A stretch of DNA of 64,000 bases from Trichobilharzia regenti. Taxonomy: Eukaryota > Platyhelminthes > Trematoda > Strigeidida > Schistosomatidae. The stretch is taken from positions 49,042,352 to 49,106,351 of the forward strand of contig OX235270.1 in the NCBI GenBank assembly GCA_944472135.2. The letters are read 5' to 3'. Under the pieces are notes generated by a model. It saw only the letters and a list, made by a program, of their open reading frames with translations. It made no database searches and was not told where the DNA came from. A program made the translations under genes and the position numbers. Shown in pieces: positions 11,201 through 24,700 of the stretch; position 1 is the first letter of the stretch; each line of letters opens with the position of its first letter.

Positions 11201-14200
11201 ATCTCTTATCGAAAGCCGACCAATCTTTCATAAACGCAGATAATTCACAAACACATTTCGTAGATTACGAAAATCCTTTTCACATAATTAAGAGTGGTTG
11301 CTTCTTGTTAGTTGTAACTTTAAGTTTTTCCGTCGCTTTCTTTTAACAGACGTCATCATTACATGTGCTGGCAGTGAGATAACAGTCTTTGTTATCCTTA
11401 AAATTAGTGCTTGGTGTGTGTGTGTTTGCCATAACTTGAGGTTTTTTATTTTATCGCTCAACGACCGGAAAACCCTCTTTTTCATATATGCAAATGGTGT
11501 TTACAGTTTATGTATTTTAATAATTCTGAGGTGGTGTTTTAGAGACAGATAAAACTATTCACTTCTTACTTCAGGTTTACCTAAGGGGGTCATGATTACA
11601 CATGAAAACCTCGTGGACACTGTTTGTTCTACGATAGAATCTACAGAGGAAAAGGTAAGGTGCTTCTTTGTTTTTTCACTACAACTTGATTTGTCCTAAG
11701 TAAAGAAAAGACGCCTTCCATTGTGATACGAACGTGATTTATTTCAGACTAATAACTTTATGAGATTGGTTAAGCTCCTTTGTTATACGTATTTACTTGA
11801 TCAAGTGAAAATTGTTTTAAGGTTAGATCAACGTCACCAAATTGTCTGAAATGTAAAAAAGTTTAAACTCATTTCGTTTTTATTTAATAATTGTCGCAAT
11901 ATATAAGTATGCTATTTCCATAGGATATGATCGATTGAAATAGTGATTTTCATATACTTCTTACTATGGAACTAATCAAGAATGTTAAAGATGATATGCA
12001 ACTATTTTGCTGAGGTCTCATAAGTAAAGCTTTTTGGCAACAGTATTTAGGTCTATGAGTGACACTTTGTTTATTTGTTGGTAATAGATGGTTGGAGGCA
12101 ATCGGCCACAGGAAGCCTTGGACCTAGTTTTTGTGCTAGTTGGCACTCATCAGCAAGGCGTATCTGCAGCCTTGAAGGAACTCATGTCCCTTGTGAGATT
12201 CGAACCTGCGTCACCCAGTGCTGCAGTCAGAGACGTTACTACTGAGCTATTCAGGCTCACGATTGACCTCCTGTAGAACTGTATTGGATATTTTTGATTG
12301 CATACTAGTCAGTAACTAGTGTAATGTGTCTAGTCTTATCTTCGGTGCAGGCTGACTTCTATCAGTAAAGCTTGCAACGTAGCCACCATGCTGGGTGGCT
12401 AGCCATCACGGTGCACTGTGAATTGTTGTTGTTTAGTTGCTAATAATTCTAACTGAATGATGGAAATTCATTGAAATAATGAGTCAGTATTTGGGTATTG
12501 GGACTAGGCATTTAGAATTCGGCCACAAATAGTTGTGTTATGGACTAGCTGAAATTTCAACAGCTGAGTATTATGCCCACATGTCATTATGTTTTGCTTG
12601 GGTTTACTTCACGAATACTATGCCTAGATAAAATGAAAACCATCTGTCACTTTCAGCACCTGATGGGATAAGGCGTACGACTAAGCCATTCAAATGCATT
12701 GGGTTATGAGTGGGTTAGAGATTGAGATGCACTGAAACAGACTGACCATGTGTCTTTTGCAGTCAATATTGCAGGGAATTCGTATTCAAATGATACTTAA
12801 GAATTTTAACTTTTCTTTTTTCTGCAAAATTTAGAACAAACCTTAATCCTTATAAACATTATCATGTTAGTTGTTTTAACGTAATTTTTCCACTTATTTT
12901 TATATATTTATGTAGATTTACTGCAAGAATTCTTTGCACTTTTCCTATCTACCTTTCGCGCATATTATGGAGCAAGTTTCTTCTGTAAGTTCATGTTTTA
13001 CAGCTGAAGAGATGTATACAGCATACTTCAAAGCAACAGTTGTATCAACTGATATTAAACTTACAGCATTCATTTGATGATTCATTAAGTATTTTAGACC
13101 TAAATAATATAAAAATTTACTTCTTTCGGGCAGATTCTATCCAAGAGATCGTTGCATTGCATTCCTAATTACTTATGGCGTGAATAAATGTGTTGCATCT
13201 CTTTTTGAAGTACCGACTTTTGCTGGAGTGTGTGTAAACAGGTTCGTCTCCATGTTAACAAAAGCCAATGAAGTAACCTTGAAATAAAGTCAAACTATGT
13301 CCATGACAAAATGAAACACAGATTTTTGAACAAAGAATATTCTTTGTAATTTTAATTGAGATCGTGGCCTAAGTGGTCTAGTGGATAACGCTTTGGCGTT
13401 TGAAACTAAGGACAATGGGTTCGAGCCACGGTGGGAACATCATCACTCACTGGGTAATGCAGGTACATCCAGATGACGAGTCCCAAATAGGACGAAATGC
13501 GCATCCTGGATTCCACTGCTAGTCACCATCCACAAATTGAAGAATTTTTTTGATAATATCCGCTTCAGATTCCACATTTATGTATCGATTAAAAGGTAAA
13601 TATTAAGTTTATATCTATATCAGTCACAGACAGAATTTTTGTAGCGACGATTCATTAAATATATGGTACAATTTATTTCTGGATTAACCATGTTTATATT
13701 AAGATACTTTTAGAATTGGATTCGAAGTAAGTATGTATATGATAGCATTTTTGTGATATATCACTGTACTGTCAAAAGAGAATTTATTTGATTGTGTATT
13801 CAAAGTAAATGAGTGAGTAAAGTAAATGAGTATAGTAAAAGTGATGATATTCAGGTTAACAAGAAAAATGATTGTGCTGATTAGACTCTGAAAGAAATTT
13901 ATTCAGTCAAATTATGAACTTCATTTTAACAAAATAGGGATCAAAAAGGATTGAATTAGACTTAATTTTCAACGTCACAAATGTACGACAGTTCAAATTT
14001 GCTATCATCAGAGACTATAGTTGTCAGTTTGTTGATCTATACATCTCTTTCTATGAGGACCACTCCCGACCCTGTATCTGGAGGTATGATGATTAGATCT
14101 TTGTTTTTCTCAAGTCTTTGAGCTGATGTTTGTGTTCCTTTGTAAGGAGGTGTCGAACTTTAGTTTCCATGATTTGACTGCTCCTAAGTCTTTTGCTACC

Positions 14201-17200
14201 TGAGCATGTGTCAGCTAACGTTTCTCAACGATGAAGACGATAGCTTGGCATACATAACACGTGTCGAGCCATCTGAATCAATGTAGTTTCACAAACTCAG
14301 CGACTGATTTGTTTTTCTTATCTCTACGCCTAACCTCAGTATTACTGAGAATGTGATACCTCCTAATCTGTTATATGGAACGCCAAGACTTGTTGTCAAA
14401 GATAGCTAGTCTATTTGTATCTTCGAATTTCAGTAGCCATATCGTACAGCCATAAAGAACTAACTAGTGTGCACGTCCTTTGATGGATAGCCGGATATCA
14501 TGTCTACACCATACATGAAGTAAGTTGACGAAAACCACAGCAATCAGTTCATTAGTGTTGGTTCAACTTCCCAAGTAAGCGAAATCGTCACGAGCATTAT
14601 AAGGACATTCATCAATTGGGGTTGCTTTCAGAAGGGTAGAAAAGGAGAAAGTTGCACCATGTTCGCCAATAATTACGATTCTCACCCATATCTGATAAGA
14701 TTGTGAGACATTGATCTGGATTGTCTGTCAAACCCCACCAAGGCAGTGGTAATGCACCGGAAGTTGTTAACTTGACACAACTAACCTCCATTCCATGTGG
14801 TGGACTGGCTGATCACGTTTGCTCCTTTTGCATACAACTTTAGGAAACAATGAAGGGTGAGGGTGGGCCTCGAGGATGAGATTGGTGGTAGTACATGACC
14901 CAGCTGGTGAAACGGGTGTTTCGAGATGACTTAATTTATTAAAAGACGACTTGCAGAATGTCGTAACATACTCCATCAGACCTCAGAATTAGTTAAATGA
15001 TGCTACCGCCAGATGTAAGCAATTTCTTGTCGGGAAGGATGATTGGACATGCAGATTCACAGCACATCCTTAGATCGGAGAGGTCATGTTTTACAGGCAT
15101 AGAGGAAGACTGAAGGCACGTTGTGTTTGATGACTAGGTTAATGTGGAGACGATAGGGGAAGTGGTGTTCGAGGTTGGTGTATTGTGTTTGCCCTGGCCT
15201 TAATTATGTGATTAGATTTGTCATCCGTTACACGTCCACTAACACCCGCCTTGATACACGAGGTTATCGACTACTTCTAACGGTTGACGTTCGTGGAGGA
15301 GTGGGGAGCAGTTACAGGCACCTATCATTCCTGTAACAATACTAGGTACGTGGATGGATCGCAGCACATACCAGCCATACTTAAAATGCTGAACTGCAAG
15401 TGAATAACTGCGATTAGGTAGGTTAGCCTTTTAATGTACAGTGATATTGTCTGGATATTCGAGGTGAGAGTCTTTTCCAGGGCAGCATATATACACCAAC
15501 AACAACACTGTTAACATTCCTGAAAGCTGTCTCTAGAATTTCATCAATCGGAAAGTTAAAGAGAAATGGTGAATTTAGCATGAATTTGTATGAATAAGGT
15601 AATTCTTTTCAAGTCCTGTTTCATTTTAAAAGCTTTTCACTTCCTTCATATGTTACCTTGATGATTTCACCTTAGTGATTAAGAAAGTGAAATCTGGCAT
15701 ATTAGACTAGTTTACAATTCACATATACATTAAATTTTTAATTACTACTTCGGAGGTTAATATGGCTTCCTTTTTTATAAATGTCATGATAATCCAATCG
15801 TTTCATTCAGTTGACATCGCAGTTTTAACATGCTCAAAACAAATAGTCTCTGTGTTATGCGTTTAACACACTTCATGTCTGAAAAACAATTATCGCAACA
15901 CTTCATATTTTTCCACCACTTTTTTCACGATGACCATATCATTAGGTGTGAGATTATCGTTACTATATTGCTGCAATTGATAGTAATGTTATTATTATTA
16001 CATGTTACGACTGTTACATATTGCATCACTTGCTTTATAGCTTTTTAATTTCCTATGTACTTTAATTTACTACTTTTTTTATCCATCTGTGTACCATGCT
16101 TAACTGTAATGCTGAGTGTGTCTATTTTATCGTAATCTGTTTTTTATCACCTGCTCTTCATTTGTTATTCAAGTGCTACTTATAACTCAAATGCATCCTG
16201 AGAATTTCATATCTTATCTCCATTTAATCTGAACATGTAGACTATATTTTTGTTGTAGGTGATATATCTTTCAACTTCAGTACGTCGTGATTATCACTTT
16301 TTAGAAATGTGAACTCAACTGTTCGCTTCTGGAATAACGCGATAATTTTTAAACTGTCTATACCAGTTGAATTATATGAGAAATATCTGTTCTTAAAACT
16401 GAAATCAATAAGATAGTTATGTGTCAAACTATCCTATATGTGCTATAATATATGGTGGACCGTCAGCAGTTGAATAGATATCGAAGAATATTATGCAAAT
16501 AACCGCCTCAATTTTCTGATTACACGAGAATAAGTAACAACCATTGTGTTGTCACTTGTCTTGGAAAAGCATGAATAATCGTCTCCTGAATTCTGTCATA
16601 TGGCTTACAGTGTTCTTACCAATTAGAGTGATGATTTTTAGTTTTGAAAGTTATCTAGACTTTCAGTGTATGAAACTTGCATGTTATCTTCAGTCGGGTT
16701 TCATACTTACAGGTACTCATAGACCAAAAGACTATTCATCGGACAGATATTTTTTTTTGTTTCCGGTTATGACATAAACCCATTGTTGTACAACCACAAG
16801 CTCTGTAAAAGTACACAGATTATATTTCGGAAAAATGCGTTGCCTCTGTAAAACAAAACGTAGTTTCTAAATTTAAATAAAATCATAATTATAGAAACCG
16901 AAAAGAGACAAGCAAAGTTATATAAAAAGTGTCATTATCTTATCACTAAAAACTGTAGTTACCCTGAATGTGTATGCTAATATCGAAATCCTAATATTCA
17001 ATATCACTTTCAAGTTTGGTAAAGGCGTAAAGTCGTAGTGATATAGAGGTGATGAAGTAAGCGAATAATTGAAGTTCCGTTTAAAAACTTCAAATTTTAC
17101 AGCCAGATATGCAGCATTGAAACTTCTCTTTAAATCTAATGTGCTCATTTGTGGCGTAATCTTTCCTGATGATTTCTGGTTCTACATCTAAACTTTAGTA

Positions 17201-18701
17201 TTATATTCCTGTTATACTGGCCTGAGTTTCCAGAAACGTTGCATACAATCCCATCACTTAAAGTTACCATATTTTCAAAAACTTGGGATGGAAATAGAGA
17301 AACATGAAGGTACAACGGACGAAGGTGTGCGGAAAAGATAATAAGTAGATGGAAGTTAGTAAACATTTTCGGAATCCGGAATGTTAGAGATTAAAATTCT
17401 GTTGTCTGGAAGGGATTTATAATATATTTGCTTGAGTCACACTTATTATACCAAAGCTGACAATATTTTCCATATGCCCAGGTTGAAGTAGGTGTGGAAA
17501 GTTTCGAACTCAGGATCTCCTATTCGAAGGCAAAGCGTTAAAAACAAGTTATTACATATTCAGTGGTTAGTGGCAAGAAGCATTGGACCTAGATTTCATG
17601 CTGGTTGGTATTTGCCAGTAAGTTGTATCTGCAATCATGTAGGGATTGATATCCGAACACCAACAACTAAGAAGTTATAGATGCGATTTGCTTGCCAGTG
17701 AGCTCGAAACCTAGATGTAGAGCTTCCTGCCGATTATTACAAACCAACTGGAATCAACACAGAGTGCATTAGCAAGTCCCAGAGCTGGGTGATTACAGTG
17801 CAAAGTTGACTGCTAGGATTCAGTCTGCACCAGCATGAAGGACAAATGCTGACCCTCGCTGCACCTTAGTGGCCAGTAAATATACAACGAGACACAGCTC
17901 CATAGTGATCCTCTGACCTGTCTTAACGGTAGATTATACCTCAAAATTGGTAGTTTATTCGTTTAACAATAGCCACCATGTGTTTTAAACTCACTTAGTT
18001 CACTTTAATCTGAACAAAGCTATGCCTTCTTCATCGTCATCTGACTCATCATTCGGTAAATTTCGGAATTATTCACATAAATGTTTAGCAAATTATAATA
18101 AATCTGTATTAGGTAACTGAAGTGTATTACTACACTCAATAATTTTTGGATATGATTTCGACAGTGCGATGCATAATCACAAAACTGTACATGCTGTCAG
18201 GATCACTCCTGCCACCATCATTCAGTGAACTTAGTCTATTTCTCCTATAGTAGATACTTTCACTGACAATGATCTTCATTTCTGTCCATTTGCATTGCTT
18301 ACACTTTTAGTCTGCTGCAGTTTTCAGTGGTGCACAAATTGGATTCCTTACGGGCCCAATTACAGGTTTACTAGATGATGCTGAAGCTCTGAAACCTACC
18401 GTTATTCCTGTGGTTCCACGTGTACTGTCACGCATATACGAAAAGTACAATTTAGCACTCGGGAACTCATTTATAAAAAGACAGTTATTTAACTATACTT
18501 TTAAACGCAATTTAAAAATTCTTAATAGGTACGTAAATTATTTTTGTGACATATAAATTCATAAGTTTGTATTATTATCTTTCTTAATATTTCCGACATT
18601 CAGTTTATTGTTACGTTGAGGTTACTGGACTGTAATCTATTGATATCATTGATTCGATGTTATTTAAACAATAATGTTGTTCATAACATGAATTTATTCA
18701 C

Positions 18702-18737
<36 letters not shown>

Positions 18738-21700
18738 CTGTAGAGCCTGATGATGAAGTTATCGAAAAAAGTATTCTTTGTTCAGTAACCATTCTTTCGA
18801 ACATGTTTATTTCTCTAACTTTTGTGTTTTGTGGAGTTTGTGACTTTTACGAGAAGCACATACTTAATTTATTATTTTCTCAATTCGTTTATTTCCCCTA
18901 TTGGTATTTTGTTATTATCTTACTGATGATTCATGGGAAAATCATATCATAGTACTGCCGACGTGTGATTATCTAACAACAATATTTTCACTATTCAGTC
19001 TGTTGAAGGCATTTGTCATTTCAACTTAAGTGGTTGTTTCAGTATAGAAGACCTGTTTTATAGACTTTAAAAAGACTGGACAATATAAGTTAGGTCTATA
19101 GAAAGTGGAAATGACTGAAAAGTTTCGTAGTCTTCTAAGCCTTCCAGACAGTGAAATTAGTTATCTCTGGTCCCGTAATACCTTGAACTATTTAAAAAGT
19201 TTTGAAATATCAATATAGAAATCTAGACATCAGTTGAAATGGCATTGATAAAAAACCCGAAGCTGGTGAAAATTAAAAACTTAAAATGACAACAAGTCCT
19301 AATTATCATATAAATTAGCTTCATCTTATCTTGATAACATTGATTGATATTTGACTGGTGAATGTTGTTTCCACGATTTCTGTTTAGTGGGAAAGTGAAC
19401 GATGAAGACATTCTCGATTCATTGTTTTTCAAAAAACTTCGCCAGGCTCTTGGTGGGAGAGTGTGCATGATAATCACCGGTGGGGCATCAATTTCACCTG
19501 AGCTGTTCACCTTTTTTCGGGTTGCTTTCAATGGCCTTGTAAGTTTCCTGTAGTTTTCTTCATTTATGGTTGCGTGGTTTTTTGCAGAACAATGGTTCGT
19601 GCTGCATTAGCATAATTCTAATCCCTTTATTATCCTATTGCTTTATATTAGTATGCTATCTCATAAGTCACCTGTAATTACATTGTCTTGATCGTTTACG
19701 GTATCTTTCGTCTATAAATATTTTGCTGCTTAATATGAGGAGTTTCTAGCTTCAGTAAATTAACATGTCCACAATCGTTTAGACTTGCTTTGTATGTCCT
19801 CTATTGCAATTTAGTGAGCCCTTTTGAGTCTACCAGGACTGATTTGTTGTCGATTGTATCTCTTTTCAATATACCAGTGGAGCTTATTAAGCTTTTTTTC
19901 ACTCGATTTAGACTAATTGTATTGCATTAAAAATTTTCGCTTGTACCACTAATTATGCGCACGCCAGGACTTGGAAGAAGGCCAAGAGTTGTATGGATTA
20001 CGTTGTAATTTAAATGACAAAAGAAACTCAGGTATTCACGTATTTGGTTTGTAGGAATTTGATTGGTCACAGAATTTCACTGTGAGCTGACATCGGTTGG
20101 TTGAAGAACCGCTGGAAAACCTGAGAGTACTAGACAGCGGTTTCGTCCTAGTTTGAGATTCTTCATCAGTACGCACCTACTCAGATAAACAACAGCAGCT
20201 TTTTTTTACTATTGTTTTTGTAATGTACTCAGTATAAACAATAAACAGTTGTTGTTGTGAGTCATATTGTTAAGCTATTCAAGTACACTAGAATGAAAGC
20301 GGTCATATTTAAGTTCTCTTAGAAATCCATGCCCCTGAGTGGTCTAGTAAAATGACTCATGCAATCAGACGCTTAGCCAATATAATTGGGATTATGATTT
20401 AAATTATCACATAATACCTGTAAATTGGATTAAAGGTAAGCAGATCTATGAGCACAAATTGTGTCTGTATAAACGCTATATAATCAATTACTAGCATACT
20501 CTAAACATCAAAGTAATACTATTAAATTTCGACTTTTATTTGTGTCGTGAGATCATTTGTTATCACCCTTATTCTGTAGATTGTTTCAGGATATGGATCT
20601 ACTGAAATTTCTGGAGTAGCTAGTTTAACTGTGTTGGGAGAGTGCCATACAGGTATTGTTGGTGCAATTACAACTAGGTTGGAAGTAAAACTTGCTGATG
20701 TTCCTGATCTAGGCCTGGTGGCTATGAGGGATAATAGAGGTGAGGTAAGAAATCATAAAAATTTTTTATATATCTGTTTAATGATATCACAAGAAATACT
20801 TCATATTGATGCAGTATAGTTATTCTACTGGGAGATAAACATTTATTTATTTACTTTTCCTTTCCTCTGCTAAATTGAATTACACTATTCAATAGCTTCT
20901 CATGACGGGGCTGTTCCTTATAAATATAAAACTTGGTTACTGTGGTAGAGTATAACGCCATTATGAGTAAGATTTTATTTTGACAAATCACAACTTTTTT
21001 GAGCGATAATTTTTAGTCGAAGCGTCATCAGTGAATATTACTGTACAACACTGTGTGATTTATCAAAATGAAACTTTATTCAGGTTCCTTACATCTGAAG
21101 GCTGATTAATGTAAAACTTTGCTTTTAAATGCTTCAATTTAACTGTCATCTTTCACTACAATACACTAGGAAAGGTAAGTATAAATAGAGAGGTTTTTGT
21201 ATCCGAAACAGAAAATATGACAGGACTTAACTTGTGAAACGTTGTCAGACTGTATTTGTAAGCACGAGAAAATTTCTTAAGAACCTATCTTCATAACTAT
21301 GATCCTCCAACTTCCTACTTTGTTCTGAAGTATTTTCTGACTGAAACCTATCGTAAGGTGTTTCTGTAGATAGAAATTTAGATCACAACCCATACACAGA
21401 CTATCAGATTGTAAATCTGAGATAAGAAAGATTATGTAAACCGTTAAATCACGTTTATTTAAGTGCTTCACCTCAGCATTGTGTTAGTACTAATAGTTAA
21501 TTTCCTTATAATTCTTCAAACCTCGCACTTGACGTTGACGACATATTTTAAATGTAAATATAGTTAAAACAGAAATATCTTCTATCTATCTATGATTTAC
21601 AAAAGTATTACATTGCTACAATAGCAGCAGTAGATACAAACAGTCGTGCTTCAAACTAGCACAAAAACTTACCGAACGGTATTAATGTGTGAGTTTATTA

Positions 21701-24700
21701 TTGTTATTCGGTCTTTGCGTTCAAAATGAAATATTGAGCTTCGACAACACATCCACATTTCACATTGTTCTCTGACATCTTCAGCTGGCACAATGACTTC
21801 CAAAAAACTTTCACTTTATCTATGCCTAAACACCTAAATGTTTCCCTTGGACCTATACCCAACGTATCGTTTCTCATTGAGTATCGAGAAGTTAATAGAA
21901 ATACGCCGTCTATTGGAGTGCTTTTGATGACTCCATTTTATGAACCACACAGAAGCGCTGACTTGAAATTAGTGTTAAACATTCTGATCTTGTTCCGTGT
22001 GCTAGGTGGTGCTGTAGATCTCAACACTGATTTCAGAAATGCGGACACTCGCCTTGTTTTCTCTATCCTGTCTAGTTTTGGCACCCTCACCTGTGCTGAC
22101 TGTCTGTGGTTGAAACAATACTGTCTATGTAAGCGAAAAAGATGACTGTTTACATCTTCCCCGTTGGTGGTGTTTCTCGTTTCTTGTTTTCATCACCTCT
22201 TCGGCCAAATTGTTAGTCTTCGCTTGTAAATTTTCGAGTTTAAGTTGCCCAAAACACAAATCATCTGGGAAGTGCAAATCTTCTCAAGTATTTTTGTTGG
22301 TCCAACGTATACCTGTCGTCTCACCTCACGGTTTACTACTTGATCCAGTCCACCACAACCAAGAATATCATTGGTGATAGTAGACAGACTTCTGTCTTTG
22401 CTTCGAAGGCTCTGGTGAGCTTTCCGTTTTCAGTTGCTTGGCATGATGCGTCATCATATAACTGTTGAATGAGGTTTATTAGTGTTTCTAGGGCACTGCA
22501 CTTCTTAGTGCTGTTCCCAAATTAATTTACAGACGGCGCTGTCGAAGGCCTTTGCAAAGACGACGAAGTTGTAATGCACAGTTGTTTGTCATTCAGTCCT
22601 GCTTTTAATGATGATGAGTATTTCTTGCAATTTGATTTTCTTATGACTTCTTTTTCTTGAGCACAGCTTATTCTGGCCGAATTCTTCCATCCTGATCATC
22701 TTTTAATCTTTCCACGTGAATACCGCTTAATATTTTGCTTCGGGTGGGCAGGAGCATGACTCCATGCCAGTTCTTGCTCGAGTTTAAGTAACCGTTGTTT
22801 TGTAGTTTTCTTCCCTTACTTCTTCACTTAGTGAAATGCGGGCGTCAGTATGTCTGCTGAGGTATTTATATCCGTTTTCAGTACTTATGAATAAGTTAAA
22901 TCTGTTTTCCCTTTTTCAGTAACTTTTTGACCTCCAAGACTTATGCTTTTATCGGAAGATCTGTTTGTATTGCTTTTGCGTCCGTTAGTAGTGATTTATC
23001 TGTACAATTAGTTGTTAGTGCTTAATACATATGTCCTTTACAGCTATCACCAAAACGTGTTCTATATTCCAATTTTTTTGAAAGTCAGGTATCCTTCACT
23101 GGCTTCATCCGTGTCACTCTTCCCTCGGAAAGCGGCCTGGTTATTTAACATGGTTTTGTCATACAACACCAGTAACATTTTCTACTTCAGTTGTCATTGT
23201 GTCGTAAAAGCTTTTTTTCTTTACTAGCACTTCTTGGTTCTGTATGTTGAGTATTTTGCTCAGATTTTGTTTTCGTTGTTGATTAATTTTCGTCATTATT
23301 CTCTTCTCTATTAGCTAACAATTGTCTGTAGCCAGCCATTCATTAGCCTGCCTTTTCTAACTTACTAAGATGTCTGCTTTCTATGTCATTTTTAAAGAAT
23401 TACAATACCCTTTCATGCAGGCTTTCTCGGTGAGGTTGCTTAATGTCTCTGACTTTGTTTTATGACTGTAGTGGACATGTTCAGTATAGTTTCGTTATTT
23501 CGTTTCTGACTGTTGACCTTGGACTGTGGCCTATCTCTAGCTTCTTTGAAGGCTTTCAAGTCTGTGTTAAAGTTTCCGTGCACTAGATAAGTGACCTGCT
23601 CTTTTTCTTGATCTTGTGTCCAGCTGGCTGCAACTCGAACTTTTAGAGACTGAGATGAAGTCTATTTGATTTTCAGTTTGTCTGCCTGGTGGAATTGATA
23701 TCGCTTTATCTATCTTTGTGCTTGTATATGTTGCTTTCAATCACCAAATCACAAATTTATTTATTTATTTAAACGCAGAAAAAACTTGGTACTAAATGGC
23801 ACCAAGAAAGATGCACCACACAATAATAATAAAACAACATAGATTAAAAGTTTAAAAAATATAAGTAGAGAACGGATAAAGAACTTCATCTGGAAGGAAA
23901 ACAGTCATAATTAACAAGTTCAAACAGTATTCGTTAAATATCATTGGGAAGAAAATCGCCACACATTCGCCATTTATTACAATTCTTGACCATATCCGAT
24001 AACTTTTCGAGCCATCGATTCGAGCTATCTCGTGGACCCCAACGGGGAAGTCGTGAAGCACCAACCAATGCTAATCTAGCACAAAAATCCTTCATCCCAC
24101 GACGCCACGCCATGGACTGACCACCCCTCCGCCTTTTCCATCCCGTCCCAGGGCTAGCTAACAGACACCTGTACGGAAGCCTTTAGGATAACATTCGCAA
24201 CACATGTCCAAGCCACTGAAGCCGGTGTTTCCAGATGGCGAAAGCCAACAAATGGTGATCTCCACTGTGTTCAAACACACGCCGCCGAACCTCAAAAGTA
24301 ATCACGCGATGATGCCATCCAACGCAAGCAATACTGAGGAGACAGGAATGATCGATCACGCAGAGTCGCCTCACATCCTCAGCCAGGAGGGGCCAGGTTT
24401 CACAGGTGTAGAACAAGATAGCCCGCATCAAAGCGTTGTATACCCGACCTTTGATAGCCAGGCTAACGTCACGACGGCGCCAGAGGGGGCTCAAGTTGAT
24501 GTATGCCATCCTAACCTTCATTATACGATTGGATATCTCATCCGTCACCCCTCCCCGCCAGCACTCACATAACTACCCAGATACACAAACTTATCAACAA
24601 CTTCAAGTGGCTCACCCGCAAGAGTGAGTGCAGGTTGAGGCTCGTGCCAGCTGCTGTAACAGTACTTTGCACTTAGACGGCCCAAAGCACATACCATACT

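Larger units (their letters stand above)
8128..11574 (+). other. ACSL intron
   Basis: Contains TA repeats at 8167-8198, a LINE-C-like tail at 8205-8280 and a SINE at 8690-8890. The DNA from 8900 to 11574 shows no exon or repeat that I recognise. An 85-codon open frame at 10446-10703 has no recognisable content. Confidence 0.5.
12985..18310 (+). other. ACSL 5.3-kb intron rich in antisense repeats
   Basis: Holds the Smα-like SINE (13365-13545), a Penelope fragment (13985-14165), LINE-C (14195-14550), LINE-B (14570-15590) and a second hammerhead-SINE relative (17490-17900). Between 15600 and 17480 I see no exon or repeat. Confidence 0.55.
19539..20579 (+). other. ACSL intron
   Basis: Contains the hammerhead-like repeat at 20036-20190 and a tRNA-like SINE head remnant at 20329-20420. 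The rest is unassigned. Confidence 0.45.

Noticed and set aside
21765..22145. 126-codon plus-strand frame as a gene
   Set aside because: It is the antisense shadow of LINE A; the same region of the intact LINE at 47991-48206 gives a similar antisense frame.
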